Under the pieces are notes generated by a model, which saw only the letters and a program-made list of their open reading frames with translations, searched no databases and was not told where the DNA came from. This document shows positions 1-9,625 of a DNA stretch of 64,000 nucleotides, in pieces; the stretch's first letter is position 1; each line of letters opens with the position of its first letter. The DNA is from Mucidula mucida (lineage: Eukaryota; Basidiomycota; Agaricomycetes; Agaricales; Physalacriaceae), in contig JADNYV010000134.1 of NCBI GenBank assembly GCA_015501055.1, positions 37,533-101,532 of the forward strand, in the 5' to 3' direction. A program made the translations under genes and the position numbers.

Positions 1-183
1 TACAACACAATACATTTAGGAATAAAAAAACCTTTTCGGTGTGGCAGCGGCGCCTACTTTCGCGCCTCCGAATAGTACTTGACCGACGCATCCACTTGCG
101 GGGAATCGCCAGACTGGCCTGAGGACTCCGAATGGTGGTAGTGACGATTACCCTTCTTCCGACTGGGTCCAGCCGTTAGAAGT

Positions 184-743
184 TTACGACATCCAAGGAG
201 AACGAGGAACGTACTGATCACGATGCGTCTTCATGTGTTCCTCCATCTCACCTGGACTATCATAGACAGCAGTGCATCCTCTGGAGTAGCACGCGTGTTT
301 CATGGGCTTACCGCCTCGCGACGGACGTCTAGGACTACATGCACTACAATCTCAATACCATAACACACTATACGAGACCTGGACTTACGCGTAGGCGTAA
401 TCGTTCATCTGATGCTGATATCCATTGTAGATTCCCGAGGACGAGGGCAAGACACCGACATTGTGCTCGATCTGCTGATGTGTACGGAGATCATGAACGA
501 GGAACGCTCGTCCACAGCAAATGTGTGCCGTAGAGTAGTCGCGCGCACTACAAAAAGGTATTGAATACGAAACAAAGAGGACTCGAAGGCTAATCCGACG
601 AACTGGTCTGCGTTCATGTGGTTCTGGACCTGCCGTTCGTGCGGGAACGCGATGGGGCATTTATTGAACGGGCACTGATGCATCGTCCTAACGATCATGA
701 TTGAGAACTCATGGGAAGGCGCTTGGAATTGATTATGAGGCAT
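184..743 (-). CDS. Small C2H2 zinc-finger protein, three exons
   Basis: Three exons (743-604, 547-389, 343-184) join in phase across GT-AG introns of 56 and 45 nt, giving 152 residues ending in TAA at 184-186. Finger 1 is CX4CX12HX4H (Cys24, Cys29, His42, His47; the last His is completed by exon 2). Finger 2 around residues 57-75 is degenerate, with adjacent cysteines and a THQQIEH tail. Finger 3 in exon 3 is CX4CX12HX3H (CYSRGC then HMKTH). The family normally binds nucleic acid in the nucleus; the target is unknown. The start at 743 is the first ATG of the open exon. An upstream exon cannot be excluded. Splicing is inferred, but the appearance of finger ligands on both sides of both introns supports it. 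Confidence 0.7.
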
Positions 744-1209
744 ACCATTGTTGAGAAGGACCTCCGCGCGTCTTGATGGGTTTCAACACGGACTAGGGAA
801 GAACGTCAGTTTACGCCTTTGCGAAGGATCCAGTGAGTGTTGACAAACCTGGTCAGACATGATTTCGGATTCAGAATGGTGAAGAATTTACATGAGGTGA
901 CTGGATTTATATAGCAGCGGAAGGAGGTCAAAGGGTGTCGCTTGCTTTGTCCGGCGGGTCTTTGTTGTGGGACCATAAATGAGGACCTCGTGTTACGGGA
1001 ACTAACTTTGACCAGGGCCATGCCAAAGAGCTGATCTGGAGAGTGCACAATTGTTCAGGTAAGGTCAGGAGGCTGAGTGGCGTCGTTGGTCCGTACAATC
1101 CAGTGGCACAGCGCACCTTACCCCTCATCGATAGTCTTGATGAAGTACCAGACAGATCGTGACTTATAGGACCAGGACAAAACCCACTACTCGAAGTAAA
1201 ACAAGTGCT
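744..1209. other. Intergenic, no gene recognised
   Basis: This stretch lies between the zinc-finger start and the 3' end of the dienelactone hydrolase gene. It should hold the zinc-finger promoter. I see no coding exon, RNA gene or repeat in it. Confidence 0.5.
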
Positions 1210-2380
1210 CTAGTAGACCAAATGATCCTGAATCCAAGACACCGACGCGTCAAATGCTCCCTCCTTCGCAGCAACCTGTACAGGATCCGACTACAAACAA
1301 CACTCATCAGTAACCTCATAATACACGCAAAACATTGTCGACTTACAACATTAGCACGAACCTACACCATTCAGCACATCAGTCATCCATTACTAGAATT
1401 AAAAGCAAAACACGTACAGCAAACCCATGCCCAACGCCATCATACTGCAGCCTTTTATACCCGGGCGCATACTGCCCCACCATCACCGCATCCGTCTCCG
1501 CAGCGATCTCAGCAGTAAACAGCGTATCAAACTCCGCATTGTTGATCTCAATCGGGACATGCGATTGCGCTTTCATCACCTCAAAGTCCCTGGGGACGTC
1601 GAGGAAAGAGGGATGCGACACCGTACCTACAGTGATGGTGTTGTTCTGTACGAGGCGCGCCACGTAGAGGCCTGCACGCAAATAAAGGAATCGTCTTTGG
1701 GGCATTGATACTATAATGACTTACCACCGAAGCAGTAACCGGTTGCGACGAACTGGGTTACGCCGTGCGATTTGAGCTCGTCGATGACTGCTAGGAGCAA
1801 GGGAGTGGTCACGTTCTCTCCATCGGCAGGAAGCCATGGGACGTAGTCTGCGTCTATGGGGAGTGCGTCGCCGAAGAAGTAGTCAGGCGCGTAGGTCTGC
1901 GAAGAAGTCTTAAAAGCTGTACAGGAGACACGAGATACCGTACGTACAGCAAAGCCAAGGCTGCGGCCCACTGGTCTGCCTAGAAGGCATGAGCTAGGGC
2001 AAGTCGGCAGCTCTTTGGCTTGCTTACCAAAACCTGCGAAGAAACGCGAGTGATTATTAGTCTACGATAACACTATTAATGAAATACACGTACAAGGTTA
2101 TCCGGAGACGGCAAACCATAGACATCTGCTCAAATCGAAATATTAACAAACGCTCAACAACGAAAAACCCCAGCACCTACCTGTCAAAAACAACAACGCC
2201 ACACTCGGATCGTACGGACCCTCTGGAAGCGTCACGTACGTCAAAACTCCATTGATCGTAACGTTTTTTTCCTTTAGGCTCCATGTCTAACTGCGTGTCG
2301 AAGAAATGCGTGACGGGCGGCAGAGCACTGGCAGATACCAAGGAAAGACACAAAGCAATGGAACCGAGTGTAAGACGCAT
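1210..2380 (-). CDS. Secreted dienelactone-hydrolase family protein, frameshifted at a T7/A7 run
   Basis: An alpha/beta-hydrolase of the dienelactone hydrolase family, which opens cyclic ester lactones with a Cys/Asp/His triad. It begins with a signal peptide (MRLTLGSIALCLSLVSASA). The nucleophile motif GYCFGG lies near 1,735, with YAPDYFFGDALP before it and GHGFAVR, carrying the His, after it. The last exon (1290-1210) encodes SDPVQVAAKEGAFDAS and ends in TAG. About six exons are present; the middle ones are uncertain. The signal-peptide frame and the frame of the next block (TINGVLTYVTLPEGPYDPS) differ by one base across the A7 run (plus strand T7 near 2,264-2,270). Six As would join them. 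This is either a consensus error or a real frameshift. Family assignment is firm. Confidence 0.8.
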
Positions 2381-2693
2381 GGTATCCTAACCTGAAGAGA
2401 CAAGAGAGCAGAGGAGAAGGCCTTATATAGCGGCAGAACAATAACCCTCTATGCAGTCATGAACACCGCTGGTTTGTAAAGCACATCATATGTATGGGCG
2501 CTGGACGCTGAGAAAGCGACATTGAAACTCATCTCCTCGGAACCGCACGACTTATTTCGGCCAGCAGGAGGAAAATGCTGATCACATCATGGGGGTTGTG
2601 AGAAGGCAATGAGAAGGCTTGCGGGATGCGCGTGGATCGGGGTTCCACGCCGATCACCTTGTCTTCGGCCATGTATTCTATGATGCCCGGCGC
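2381..2693. other. Upstream region of the dienelactone hydrolase gene
   Basis: Probable promoter of the minus-strand hydrolase. No further feature was recognised before the inverted-repeat element. Confidence 0.4.
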
Positions 2694-2695
2694 TA

Positions 2696-3026
2696 CAGCA
2701 CCTTGCAAAGCAATGTGCACTCTCCACAGTTTGCTCCGCTCAGCATTTCTGCTCAGGCCCGGACGTGTAACCTAGTTACTGAAATGAATCTCATTCGAAT
2801 CTTGTGTGTATGCTCACAGTTCTTGAAGGTGCAGCATACCAGAAGCTGGCAAGAGACCCTTACTATAACATTCAACTTATCTTAGGACTTCTAGAGTCGG
2901 TGTGGTCGCGTCAACGGTTTCGTTGTACATCGCGCGTAGAATTACCTTCCTAATTGGGCTCAACCCTGAGCAGAATTCCCGAGCGGAGCAAAGTGTGGAG
3001 AGTGCACATTGCTTTGCAAGGTGCTG
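2696..3026. mobile_element. 331-bp non-autonomous element with about 62-bp terminal inverted repeats (MITE)
   Basis: The left end starts CAGCACCTTGCAAAGCAATG and the right end is its reverse complement. The arms match for about 62 bp with one substitution and a small gap. TA dinucleotides flank both ends (2694-2695 and 3027-3028), as expected for Tc1/mariner-type insertion. There is no transposase frame inside. Superfamily is inferred from the TA target only. Confidence 0.75.
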
Positions 3027-3028
3027 TA

Positions 3029-3511
3029 TAACGGTTGGCGATTAATCAGCTCATTCAGCGGTAAAGCGAGGCGACCGATGGCTGGGTGTCACGGTTTTTG
3101 GGGACGGGATGAGCGCTTAGGTATAAAGCTCAGCCTCTGTCTTCAAACCGCGCACCCTAGTACGCGTTCGAAAATGGTGATTGCTACAGGTAGAATATAA
3201 CACATCGACAACAGGTTTACACAGCACAGATACACGACGAGTCCGACCGGATGCGAGAAACAACTATTAGAACAAGTAAAGAGAACGAATTAAACGACAA
3301 CGAATTAAGGTAGGCAGGAGAGAGTCCCTGGAACGACAGTTACAGTATAAAGCATAATGCGTCGTGAAAAGGAGGGTAGTCATAAAGGACATGATAATGC
3401 GTTCGTTGCTTGCAACGATTTTGTAGTAAAGTCTATACGGATACTGGCGGGAAACATATTAGTGCGGTAGACGAAGGAGGCGGGGGAGAAGCATACCATA
3501 AGATGAGCTCC
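3029..3511. other. Intergenic, no gene recognised
   Basis: DNA between the inverted-repeat element and the 3' end of the Ser/Asp-rich gene. It is probably 3' untranslated sequence of that gene; nothing else was recognised. Confidence 0.4.
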
Positions 3512-4376
3512 TCAGAAATGGCGGCGGATAGGCTGAACCCAGCTCTTTCGGCAGTACTATAGGAACCGGTTGTCAATAGCTGAACGACGACAGCGACGTA
3601 TCGCCTTACCCTAGGCTGCTTCGCCGCCAGCGCGACATCCATATCCTCGTCCATTAGAGTGGACTTGCGCTTGATCCGGATCATAAGCGGAGACGACTCC
3701 TACGGGAGGCACTAGTCAATCACTACGATAAGCCAATGAGAGATAGACATACTGGAGTCAACAGCTCGCCATAACTGTCCTCGCTAGAAGGATAGTAAAG
3801 CGCGTCGTCCGCAGCGTATATGGGCACCGACTCTGAATCCGAGGAGGAAGAGGAGGAGGACGAGGATGATGATGAAGAAGAAGAAGAAGAATCCATATCT
3901 TCCTCCTCGTCATCCGCCATAAAGTCGATATCCTCAAACCACGAGCTCGTCGCCTCAACTGGCACATCCGGGGCAGATAGATACGCCGCCCACCGGCTGA
4001 TGTTGGGAACAACGATGCGCGGGGGCTCGGGGTAGATGACCGAGGACGCTGCGTGCACGAGCGGACTATACGGGTTGACAGTGGCGTCAATGACTGGCAG
4101 CGGGTCGACGGAGACGGCGCCCTGTGGGCACTTGACCGCAGCGGCGATGTTCAGCGCGAGCTTGAGGCGTTGAGCGCGCTGCCGCGCGTGCAAGGTCGGC
4201 TGGATGCGCTCGGCATGCTGGTCCGCTAGGCCCTCGTAGCGCGCCTTTGCGACGCGGAGCCGCATTTTGATGTCGAGAAAGGATGCGTGGGGAATCTGCC
4301 GAGGCGACTTTCGTGGCTCGCAGGACGGGTAAGGGCAGGGCGGGAGATCGGAAGGGCGAGTGAGGTAGTAAGGCAT
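3512..4376 (-). CDS. Hypothetical protein with poly-Ser/Asp acidic tract
   Basis: Three exons (4376-3753, 3699-3610, 3556-3512) join in phase across 53-nt GT-AG introns and give 252 residues. I start at 4376 (MPYYLTRPSDLPPCPYPSC) rather than the in-frame ATG at 4541, because the upstream part is low-complexity and lacks family character. Residues about 40-95 are rich in Arg, Lys and Ala and probably helical. An acidic DDEEEDMD stretch then leads into a run of about 17 Ser. The tail is basic (MIRIKRKSTLMDEDMDVALA). There is no catalytic motif, signal peptide or membrane segment. It looks like a nuclear or cytosolic partly disordered protein; the function is unknown. Confidence 0.65.
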
Positions 4377-4892
4377 GATTAACAACGTATGTCGGTTGTG
4401 TATGGTACGAGTTCGTTGCTTTAATATGGATCCGGATGGAAAGTAGATAGTGGTGGGTGGCGTGAATGAGAGGCGTAAATCCACGCACAGCGTAGATAGA
4501 GAACAAAGAGGAAGAAGGATGAAACCGGTAGCTGGAGACAAAGGCCCTTTCTCATGGGAGCTTATGTATCACCAGGACCCTTGGACCCACAAAGCAGATA
4601 AGCGCCTAAAAAGAACAAAAGATCCATCTCTTTCGGGATGTGTTATTGTTCTTTCATGTCAAATGAGGGTGAAAGGGACGACGGATAGCAGCCGGCGGAG
4701 AACATAGGTGTCAACATTTCCGAGAACAAGGACAAGCTTGACATTCTTGGAAGATCTAACTGAGAACAGAAGGTCAGGTCCAGATGGAAGGAAAAAGTAA
4801 GTGTGCTGACCACTGCCATTTTCGGAACAGCTTTTGTTTTTCGGCATCCGCCAGATCTCACGTGCGCTACGCTACGTTTCCTTTTTGCGATC
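4377..4892. promoter_or_regulatory. Divergent intergenic region between the Ser/Asp-rich gene and RPA12
   Basis: 516 bp separate two start codons on opposite strands, so both promoters must lie here. I see no clear TATA box or binding-site array. RPA12 has only a short distance to any upstream signal, as is usual for housekeeping genes. Confidence 0.45.
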
Positions 4893-5537
4893 ATGTCCAG
4901 AGCAGAAAAAATCGGCGAGTCGAGGTGAACTGGGGTAACTGATGGCGCTCATAGTACTCTATAGGATCTCTGCTCTTCTGCCCGACATGTGGAACCCTGC
5001 TAGATCTGCCCAGAGACAGCGAAAACCATGTAACCTGCGATCAGTGCGCGCATGAAGAGCCTGCAAGCTGTAAGCGCCAGCCTGGAAGTATCCGGTATTT
5101 CAAATCAAATGTCTTTCTTCTATCTAGCATATGAAAATATCGAAATCACGACACATTCCCATCCGGACGCGTTTCCTTCTGCATTGCGTCAGAAAAGAAA
5201 GACACAAACCAAGCGCCATGAGGGCGCAGATCAAGGGACCGCGGTGAGAATCGTCAGCGTGCACACACTTGCTTTGAGTTGACCAATTTCTTTGTTCTGT
5301 CAAGGTCTCGGAAAAATGTCCTGCATGTGGGCATATGCTTGCTTACTCAAAAGAGCTACAGGTAGGTTTCGAGCCTGAAAGGAGGTAGTACTTGATGCTG
5401 ATATATTCTTTAGCTGCGGAGTGCAGACGAAGGCTCAACAGTGTTCTATACGGTATGTTTAGTCGTATTACACAGAGGTGTGCTAAAGGTCTTCCAAGTG
5501 TGCATCTTGTAAACATGGCTGGCGCGTCAACAATTAG
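4893..5537 (+). CDS. RPA12: RNA polymerase I subunit RPA12 (A12.2)
   Basis: Six exons (4893-4914, 4965-5069, 5128-5243, 5305-5361, 5414-5452, 5499-5537) sum to 378 nt and 125 residues, the usual family length. The N-terminal zinc ribbon uses CPTC and CDQC. The C-terminal TFIIS-like ribbon uses CPAC and CASC and contains the signature RSADEGSTVFYTC, whose acidic pair enters the polymerase active site for RNA cleavage. The subunit serves rRNA transcription in the nucleolus. Intron 1 (4915-4964) starts with GC, not GT; only this donor joins MSRAEKIG to SLLFCPTCG in frame. The other four introns are GT-AG. No single exon is long enough to stand out as an open frame. Confidence 0.93.
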
Positions 5538-6013
5538 AATAACGGAAATCAGTAGTTTGTTTGAGTTTACGAATTGCGTGGCTGGCGGTAGACAACTTGT
5601 GACTGTAAGCAATAGATCTATTCCATGGCATGACTACCTCTATGTTTAATTTATGTAGGAGCAACGTTTCTCTTCACGCTCATGACGCCTACATGACGCG
5701 TACGATTTCTGTACCGATGATCATACCCTGTAAAGCGTTAGAGAATGACTGCAAGAGAAATCTTCTGCTTCCATTAGCTCCTTCCCGATCTTGCGTTTAC
5801 TTCGTTGCGTTTGACTCGTCGTTGACCACTACCCCGACAAGACCTTCACCGCTTGCGGAAATTTTGGCTCGGGCCAAGATAACGAGGAAAGCCGTACTAC
5901 GGATTGCGAAAATGAACAATGAGTGGTGTTGAAATTTGTGAATTGGTGATACTAACACAAGTTTGAAGGTTCAAGTAACGGTACAAGGCTTAGGCGAGGG
6001 GACACGGTGCTAG
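5538..6013. other. Convergent 3' intergenic region, nothing recognised
   Basis: This lies between the 3' end of RPA12 and the 3' end of the next minus-strand gene, so it should hold both terminators. A 100-codon plus-strand frame at 5630-5932 has no recognisable motif and I do not call it a gene. Confidence 0.4.
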
Positions 6014-6676
6014 TTACGCTGAGGACGTAGGTATCTCGAGCATGGCCGATCGAAAACCCTTCGGACCATCCTTCAAGAGGGCAGCCGTGACCGCGTAGCT
6101 GGCGCGGACGATTGCATCATGTACCGCGGCGTGTAGCCAATGCTCAGCCGGCACGCTGTCAGCACGCGGCACTAACCACCTCCTTTCGACAAACATCAAG
6201 AGCGCGTCCATGACCCACGTTCGGCAGGTGCGCAGGCCGTCTGGGTGTCTTCGAAGGCGATCGGTAGGACCCTCGTAATTCTTGTACAGCGCGTCGAGTG
6301 CCCGCTTCAGCATCTGGGCCCCGGGATGAGACCAAACCCCAATCTTGGCGAAGACGACATACTGGCTGAGCGCGGTGACACACGAGACCTCGCGAATGTC
6401 GCGGTACTGGTAACACTCGGTGGTAACGCCCCTCTGGTCTCCTCTACGCACAGTCCAATGATGTTGAACGGTGTGGCCCCGTGCATCGGTTATGAAGAAG
6501 GACCAGTGCCAGAAATTGGCTTGGATAAAACTACCGTCGTGCGAGAGGATGGTCTGTGTTGCGACATAGAGCGAGTCGGGCTGTAAAGATACGAGACTGG
6601 TGGTCGACATATCGACAAGGGAAATGTCAAGGTTGACAGCGGAGTGGACAGGGAAACGAGTACTGTGCTGAGTCAA
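6014..6676 (-). CDS. Hypothetical protein, single exon
   Basis: An uninterrupted frame of 220 codons. The ATG at 6610 (MSTTSLVSLQPDSLYV) is an equally good start and would give 198 residues. The middle has a beta-rich look (FWHWSFFITDARGHTVQHHW). The C-terminal half looks helical (ALLMFVERRWLVPRADSVPA). No signal peptide, membrane segment or catalytic motif was seen. The layout resembles small fungal proteins annotated only as hypothetical, and I cannot name a family. The length of the frame and its coherent composition make it likely real. Confidence 0.6.
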   Translation of the reverse strand: MTQHSTRFPVHSAVNLDISLVDMSTTSLVSLQPDSLYVATQTILSHDGSFIQANFWHWSFFITDARGHTVQHHWTVRRGDQRGVTTECYQYRDIREVSCVTALSQYVVFAKIGVWSHPGAQMLKRALDALYKNYEGPTDRLRRHPDGLRTCRTWVMDALLMFVERRWLVPRADSVPAEHWLHAAVHDAIVRASYAVTAALLKDGPKGFRSAMLEIPTSSA

Positions 6677-6991
6677 ATGGCTTGTCGTTCAGCCACAGTT
6701 TTTATTTAGCGGTAGGCTGCGCACGGTGTGGTCGCCCATTTCAGACTCGATGATCCTATTCCTTCATGCTAAATGTCCAAATGACCCAGCTTGGACTCAA
6801 TAGCCACACATTCGAGTCATAGAGTACTTATCTGGGCCAATTCCCTCCAAATCACCGCTGCCTTAAAAGCGCAAGACGCGAGATCACATGGAACTCAGTG
6901 CAATGAAATGGTACTGACTCGTTACCGGCAACTTTCCATCAGCAGGATCGTAGAAGTAGTTACAACTTGTTCTCTACACGACAAAATGGTG
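6677..6991. other. Intergenic, nothing recognised
   Basis: Spacer between two minus-strand genes. It should carry the promoter of the 6,014-6,676 gene and the terminator of the kinase-like gene. Confidence 0.4.
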
Positions 6992-7834
6992 TCAAAATAT
7001 AATCGGATTATGCGCGTAACACGCAGACGCAAGCTCAAATGCTCGGCGAGTAGACTCTGGAACATCCATCTTTTCCCATAGCGTAACATAGGGTTCCGTG
7101 GAAAACCCGTTATTCCCTCTCAGACGCCGCCATTGGTGCTCCATTGGACACCAGCCCGCATCCTCCCAATCTATGATACCCGCCAACCTCATGTCCTTTG
7201 TGACCAGGATGTTTGGCAACGTCAGGTCGGAATGTGTGAAGACCAAGCGATCTGCTTCAAAAATGGTTTTGACGTCTCCGAATTTCTTGGACATCGTTTG
7301 GAGCATGGTCTCTTCATCATAGAAACGGGTGGCCTCGGCATAGTACGATAGCCTAGAGGGGAACGGGCGCTGCAAGAAATCTTCGTACATGACGAGAAGG
7401 CCGTCGCCACTGGCGCTGATCATCACTTGACCCTTCAAGTGTGGAGGCTGTGGGAGTGACCATACACGTCGCATTACCGCCTCGATCTCGGAGCAGATTC
7501 CACAAAAGAACTCCTCCGTAAATGGGGAGGTCTGCTCCCCGGCTACTTTCATCAACATTTCGCCGGGAAGCTTCGACATGAGAGTGTAGGTGCATGATCC
7601 CAGGGAAAATGAGTCGTAGACCTGGGGAATGGGGAGGCGATTGCTTCCACGGAATTGGGAGTTTAGGTAGTGAAGAGCATCGGCCTCGGTGCTCTCTGTG
7701 CGATCGCTGAGCTTCAAGACGAATGGCAGTCCAAAGCGGAATATCCGCACGTGATGGTGCCCCCATCCAGATTCCACAGAAAGAAGGTGGTAAATCCAGA
7801 GGCGGGTCCGCCTAATCAGCGTCAGTATCATCAA
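6992..7834 (-). CDS. Aminoglycoside-phosphotransferase-fold (APH) kinase-like protein
   Basis: 280 residues. The APH signature is present: the catalytic loop VFTHSDLTLPNILV (Asp base and Asn) and the metal-binding segment AGIIDWEDAGW. The common HGD in the catalytic loop is HSD here. N-terminal features include FVLKL for the ATP-binding Lys and LPIPQVYDSFS before the hinge. Fungal members of this large family phosphorylate unknown small molecules, and antibiotic resistance should not be assumed. The C-terminal part after the DWE segment is short and Arg-rich (HQWRRLRGN), so an intron or small frame change there is possible. The first exon is probably not included: the frame begins close to the conserved core and the first 20 residues look unlike a start. 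Confidence 0.75.
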   Translation of the reverse strand: MMILTLIRRTRLWIYHLLSVESGWGHHHVRIFRFGLPFVLKLSDRTESTEADALHYLNSQFRGSNRLPIPQVYDSFSLGSCTYTLMSKLPGEMLMKVAGEQTSPFTEEFFCGICSEIEAVMRRVWSLPQPPHLKGQVMISASGDGLLVMYEDFLQRPFPSRLSYYAEATRFYDEETMLQTMSKKFGDVKTIFEADRLVFTHSDLTLPNILVTKDMRLAGIIDWEDAGWCPMEHQWRRLRGNNGFSTEPYVTLWEKMDVPESTRRAFELASACYAHNPIIF

Positions 7835-8164
7835 GTCTCGATTGTGGTGGTATTGGGAGAGATACTGATCGTGAGAATTGGGTGCAAGCTACTTAGATTT
7901 CATGATCCGATTTCAGAAGGAAGTAAGGACGACTCAATAGACTACGACCGCAGTAACAGGCTCCTCAGAATTCAGAGTGCCAGCCATCACTTGTCTCTCG
8001 GATGTTAATCCTGACTACTTAGAATTGAACTTGAAGGCAGATCCGCTTCTACTAATCCCCTAAGAGACTTTCCCAGTATGTGCATTGAGATAACAGTATC
8101 TCTGCGTGTGAACATCAATGGTTCGTCCTTATTTGCTACGTGTCCCAGATTTCGGCTCTCAATC
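7835..8164. other. Upstream region of the APH-like gene
   Basis: It probably holds the 5' exon or promoter of the minus-strand APH-like gene. No reliable ATG with a GT donor could be fixed. Confidence 0.35.
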
Positions 8165-8312
8165 CTCCGAGATCGAGGCGGTTATGGTCACTCGCATACT
8201 TGAACGGTCAAGTGATGATCAGCGCTAGTGGGGACGGTCTTCCCGTCATGTACGAATATTTCTTAAGGCGTCCATTCGCCTCTAGACTGTCGTATTACGC
8301 CGAGGCCATCCG
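8165..8312 (+). pseudogene. Inverted broken fragment of the neighbouring APH-like gene
   Basis: On the plus strand this encodes a near copy of the middle of the APH-like protein: GQVMISASGDGLPVMYEYFL against GQVMISASGDGLLVMYEDFL, then RPFASRLSYYAEAIR against RPFPSRLSYYAEATR. It opens with the same CTCCGAGATCGAGGCGG stretch, but lacks the segment coding for RRVW and PQPP. Neither the ATP-binding half nor the catalytic loop is present, so it cannot be active. The parent lies about 0.35 kb away in opposite orientation, so it arose by local inverted duplication followed by decay. Confidence 0.8.
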
Positions 8313-8671
8313 CGATATCATTGAAGCGTCGTCGCTCCTTCTTTGGCGCCACATACTACGTTGCTTTAATCGCCATCCTCTCGAATTCATGCATGACGCA
8401 GCGCACATAGAAGCGTTCTTTGTATTGACATTGATTTTGAGTGCCAACATTAATACTAATACATCCCGGAAGGCAAAAAAAATTGCCATAGCTGATAGTA
8501 GACGCTGGTTCTCGACTTTTTCAATAGAAAGGGAAACAAATCCTTTGTGCGGAACTACGTTCGTAACACGACAAGTTGATATTGAACTGCAACCAAAGAC
8601 AAATACATAGACAGGCGAACAAACTTAGGTTATCGAATCAATCGTCAAGCTCGAGTGGAACCTTTAATTCA
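8313..8671. other. AT-richer spacer, nothing recognised
   Basis: Sequence between the APH fragment and the 3' end of the BTB gene. The plus-strand frame running on from the fragment has no family features. Confidence 0.35.
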
Positions 8672-9625
8672 TCAATCAACGTTAGCGACAAACAAGAACT
8701 TATTTCTGAACAGACGTACTTCGGAGACTAATCTGTCTATCTCATTGTTGATGGCGTTTATAACAATACGTACACCCGCCGGCGTCTGTGGCATGCACTG
8801 AGACTTTAGCGCGCCTTCGAGGATGCGATCACAGCATTCATCGTTCAGGTAGCCCGCACTCCGCCACTCTCGTACCATGTTTTTCGACTCAGTGATAGCG
8901 TTCAGAACCCACATATACGTACTATGCTGTCTATCAGAATTCAACTTTCCTGTGTGTGGGCATTCGCAATAGGAAACCACGTTCTTAATCAGATTGAAAT
9001 TTGGGTTCACCCCAATCAAATGGGGGCCGAGGGAAAGGGTAGTGAGTTGCACCGTTACTGCCTCGCCGCAAGAGCAGAAGTAGTCCAACAGCCGTTGATA
9101 GTCGAGAGCATCGATCAACGCAAGCTCCTTGAACGCCTTGCGATCGCGTAAAGGTATACGCAGCGTCTCCTTTGCGGCCGCCCTTGCTAGGCCATCGAGC
9201 CCCATCGTACGGGCGATAACGTAGCACCTAAGCGGATCGGTCTTCATCAGCCTGAACCCCGCCAATCGCCCAGCAGCGATGTAGCGCACCTCTCCATCCT
9301 CCATCATGTACTTGTGCAGTGCGGAGCGTATGCCTGCGCAGCCCATGATGTCTGCGATATCATCCTCGGCAATGCCCAAAGGATAGCACAGCTTGAGGAC
9401 CGTGCGCATCGTGTCACTGTCCTCCGAGGCATTGAACATGGGAAGACCCCCATGCTGTTCCTGTGGCACGGAGTCCTTGAAGAGATTGGCGAAGAATTCT
9501 GAATTGTAGATGAGAAAGGCTTTGACGACGAAGAAGTGGACGCCGTCAGAGGATCGCACGACAAGGTCCGCCTTTTCAGTTGAGTCGAAAGGCGCCGCCG
9601 CAGAGGGAGCAGTGTCCGAGCTCAT
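8672..9625 (-). CDS. BTB/POZ domain protein
   Basis: A single-exon gene of 317 residues. The BTB/POZ fold is at residues about 17-125: KADLVVRSSDGVHFFVVKAF gives the opening strand and helix, followed by NSEFFANLF and a long insertion before the C-terminal helices. BTB domains dimerise and often recruit substrates to Cullin-3 ligases, but this mushroom-expanded group has no known partner. The C-terminal two-thirds is helical and may resemble a BACK-like extension. No membrane or signal sequence is seen. The ATG at 9625 is the first in frame and matches the usual short N-terminal tail before the BTB. The gene shows no damage. Confidence 0.88.
   Translation of the reverse strand: MSSDTAPSAAAPFDSTEKADLVVRSSDGVHFFVVKAFLIYNSEFFANLFKDSVPQEQHGGLPMFNASEDSDTMRTVLKLCYPLGIAEDDIADIMGCAGIRSALHKYMMEDGEVRYIAAGRLAGFRLMKTDPLRCYVIARTMGLDGLARAAAKETLRIPLRDRKAFKELALIDALDYQRLLDYFCSCGEAVTVQLTTLSLGPHLIGVNPNFNLIKNVVSYCECPHTGKLNSDRQHSTYMWVLNAITESKNMVREWRSAGYLNDECCDRILEGALKSQCMPQTPAGVRIVINAINNEIDRLVSEVRLFRNKFLFVANVD

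Noticed and set aside
3820..4035. Plus-strand frame with Glu/Asp and Ser runs
   Set aside because: It is the antisense of the poly-Ser/Asp tract of the minus-strand gene.
5630..5932. 100-codon plus-strand frame downstream of RPA12
   Set aside because: No motif, no spliced partner and a position in the RPA12 3' region.
6992..7834. Antibiotic-resistance gene
   Set aside because: The fold is APH-like, but fungal genomes hold many such kinases of unknown substrate. Resistance is not supported by sequence alone.
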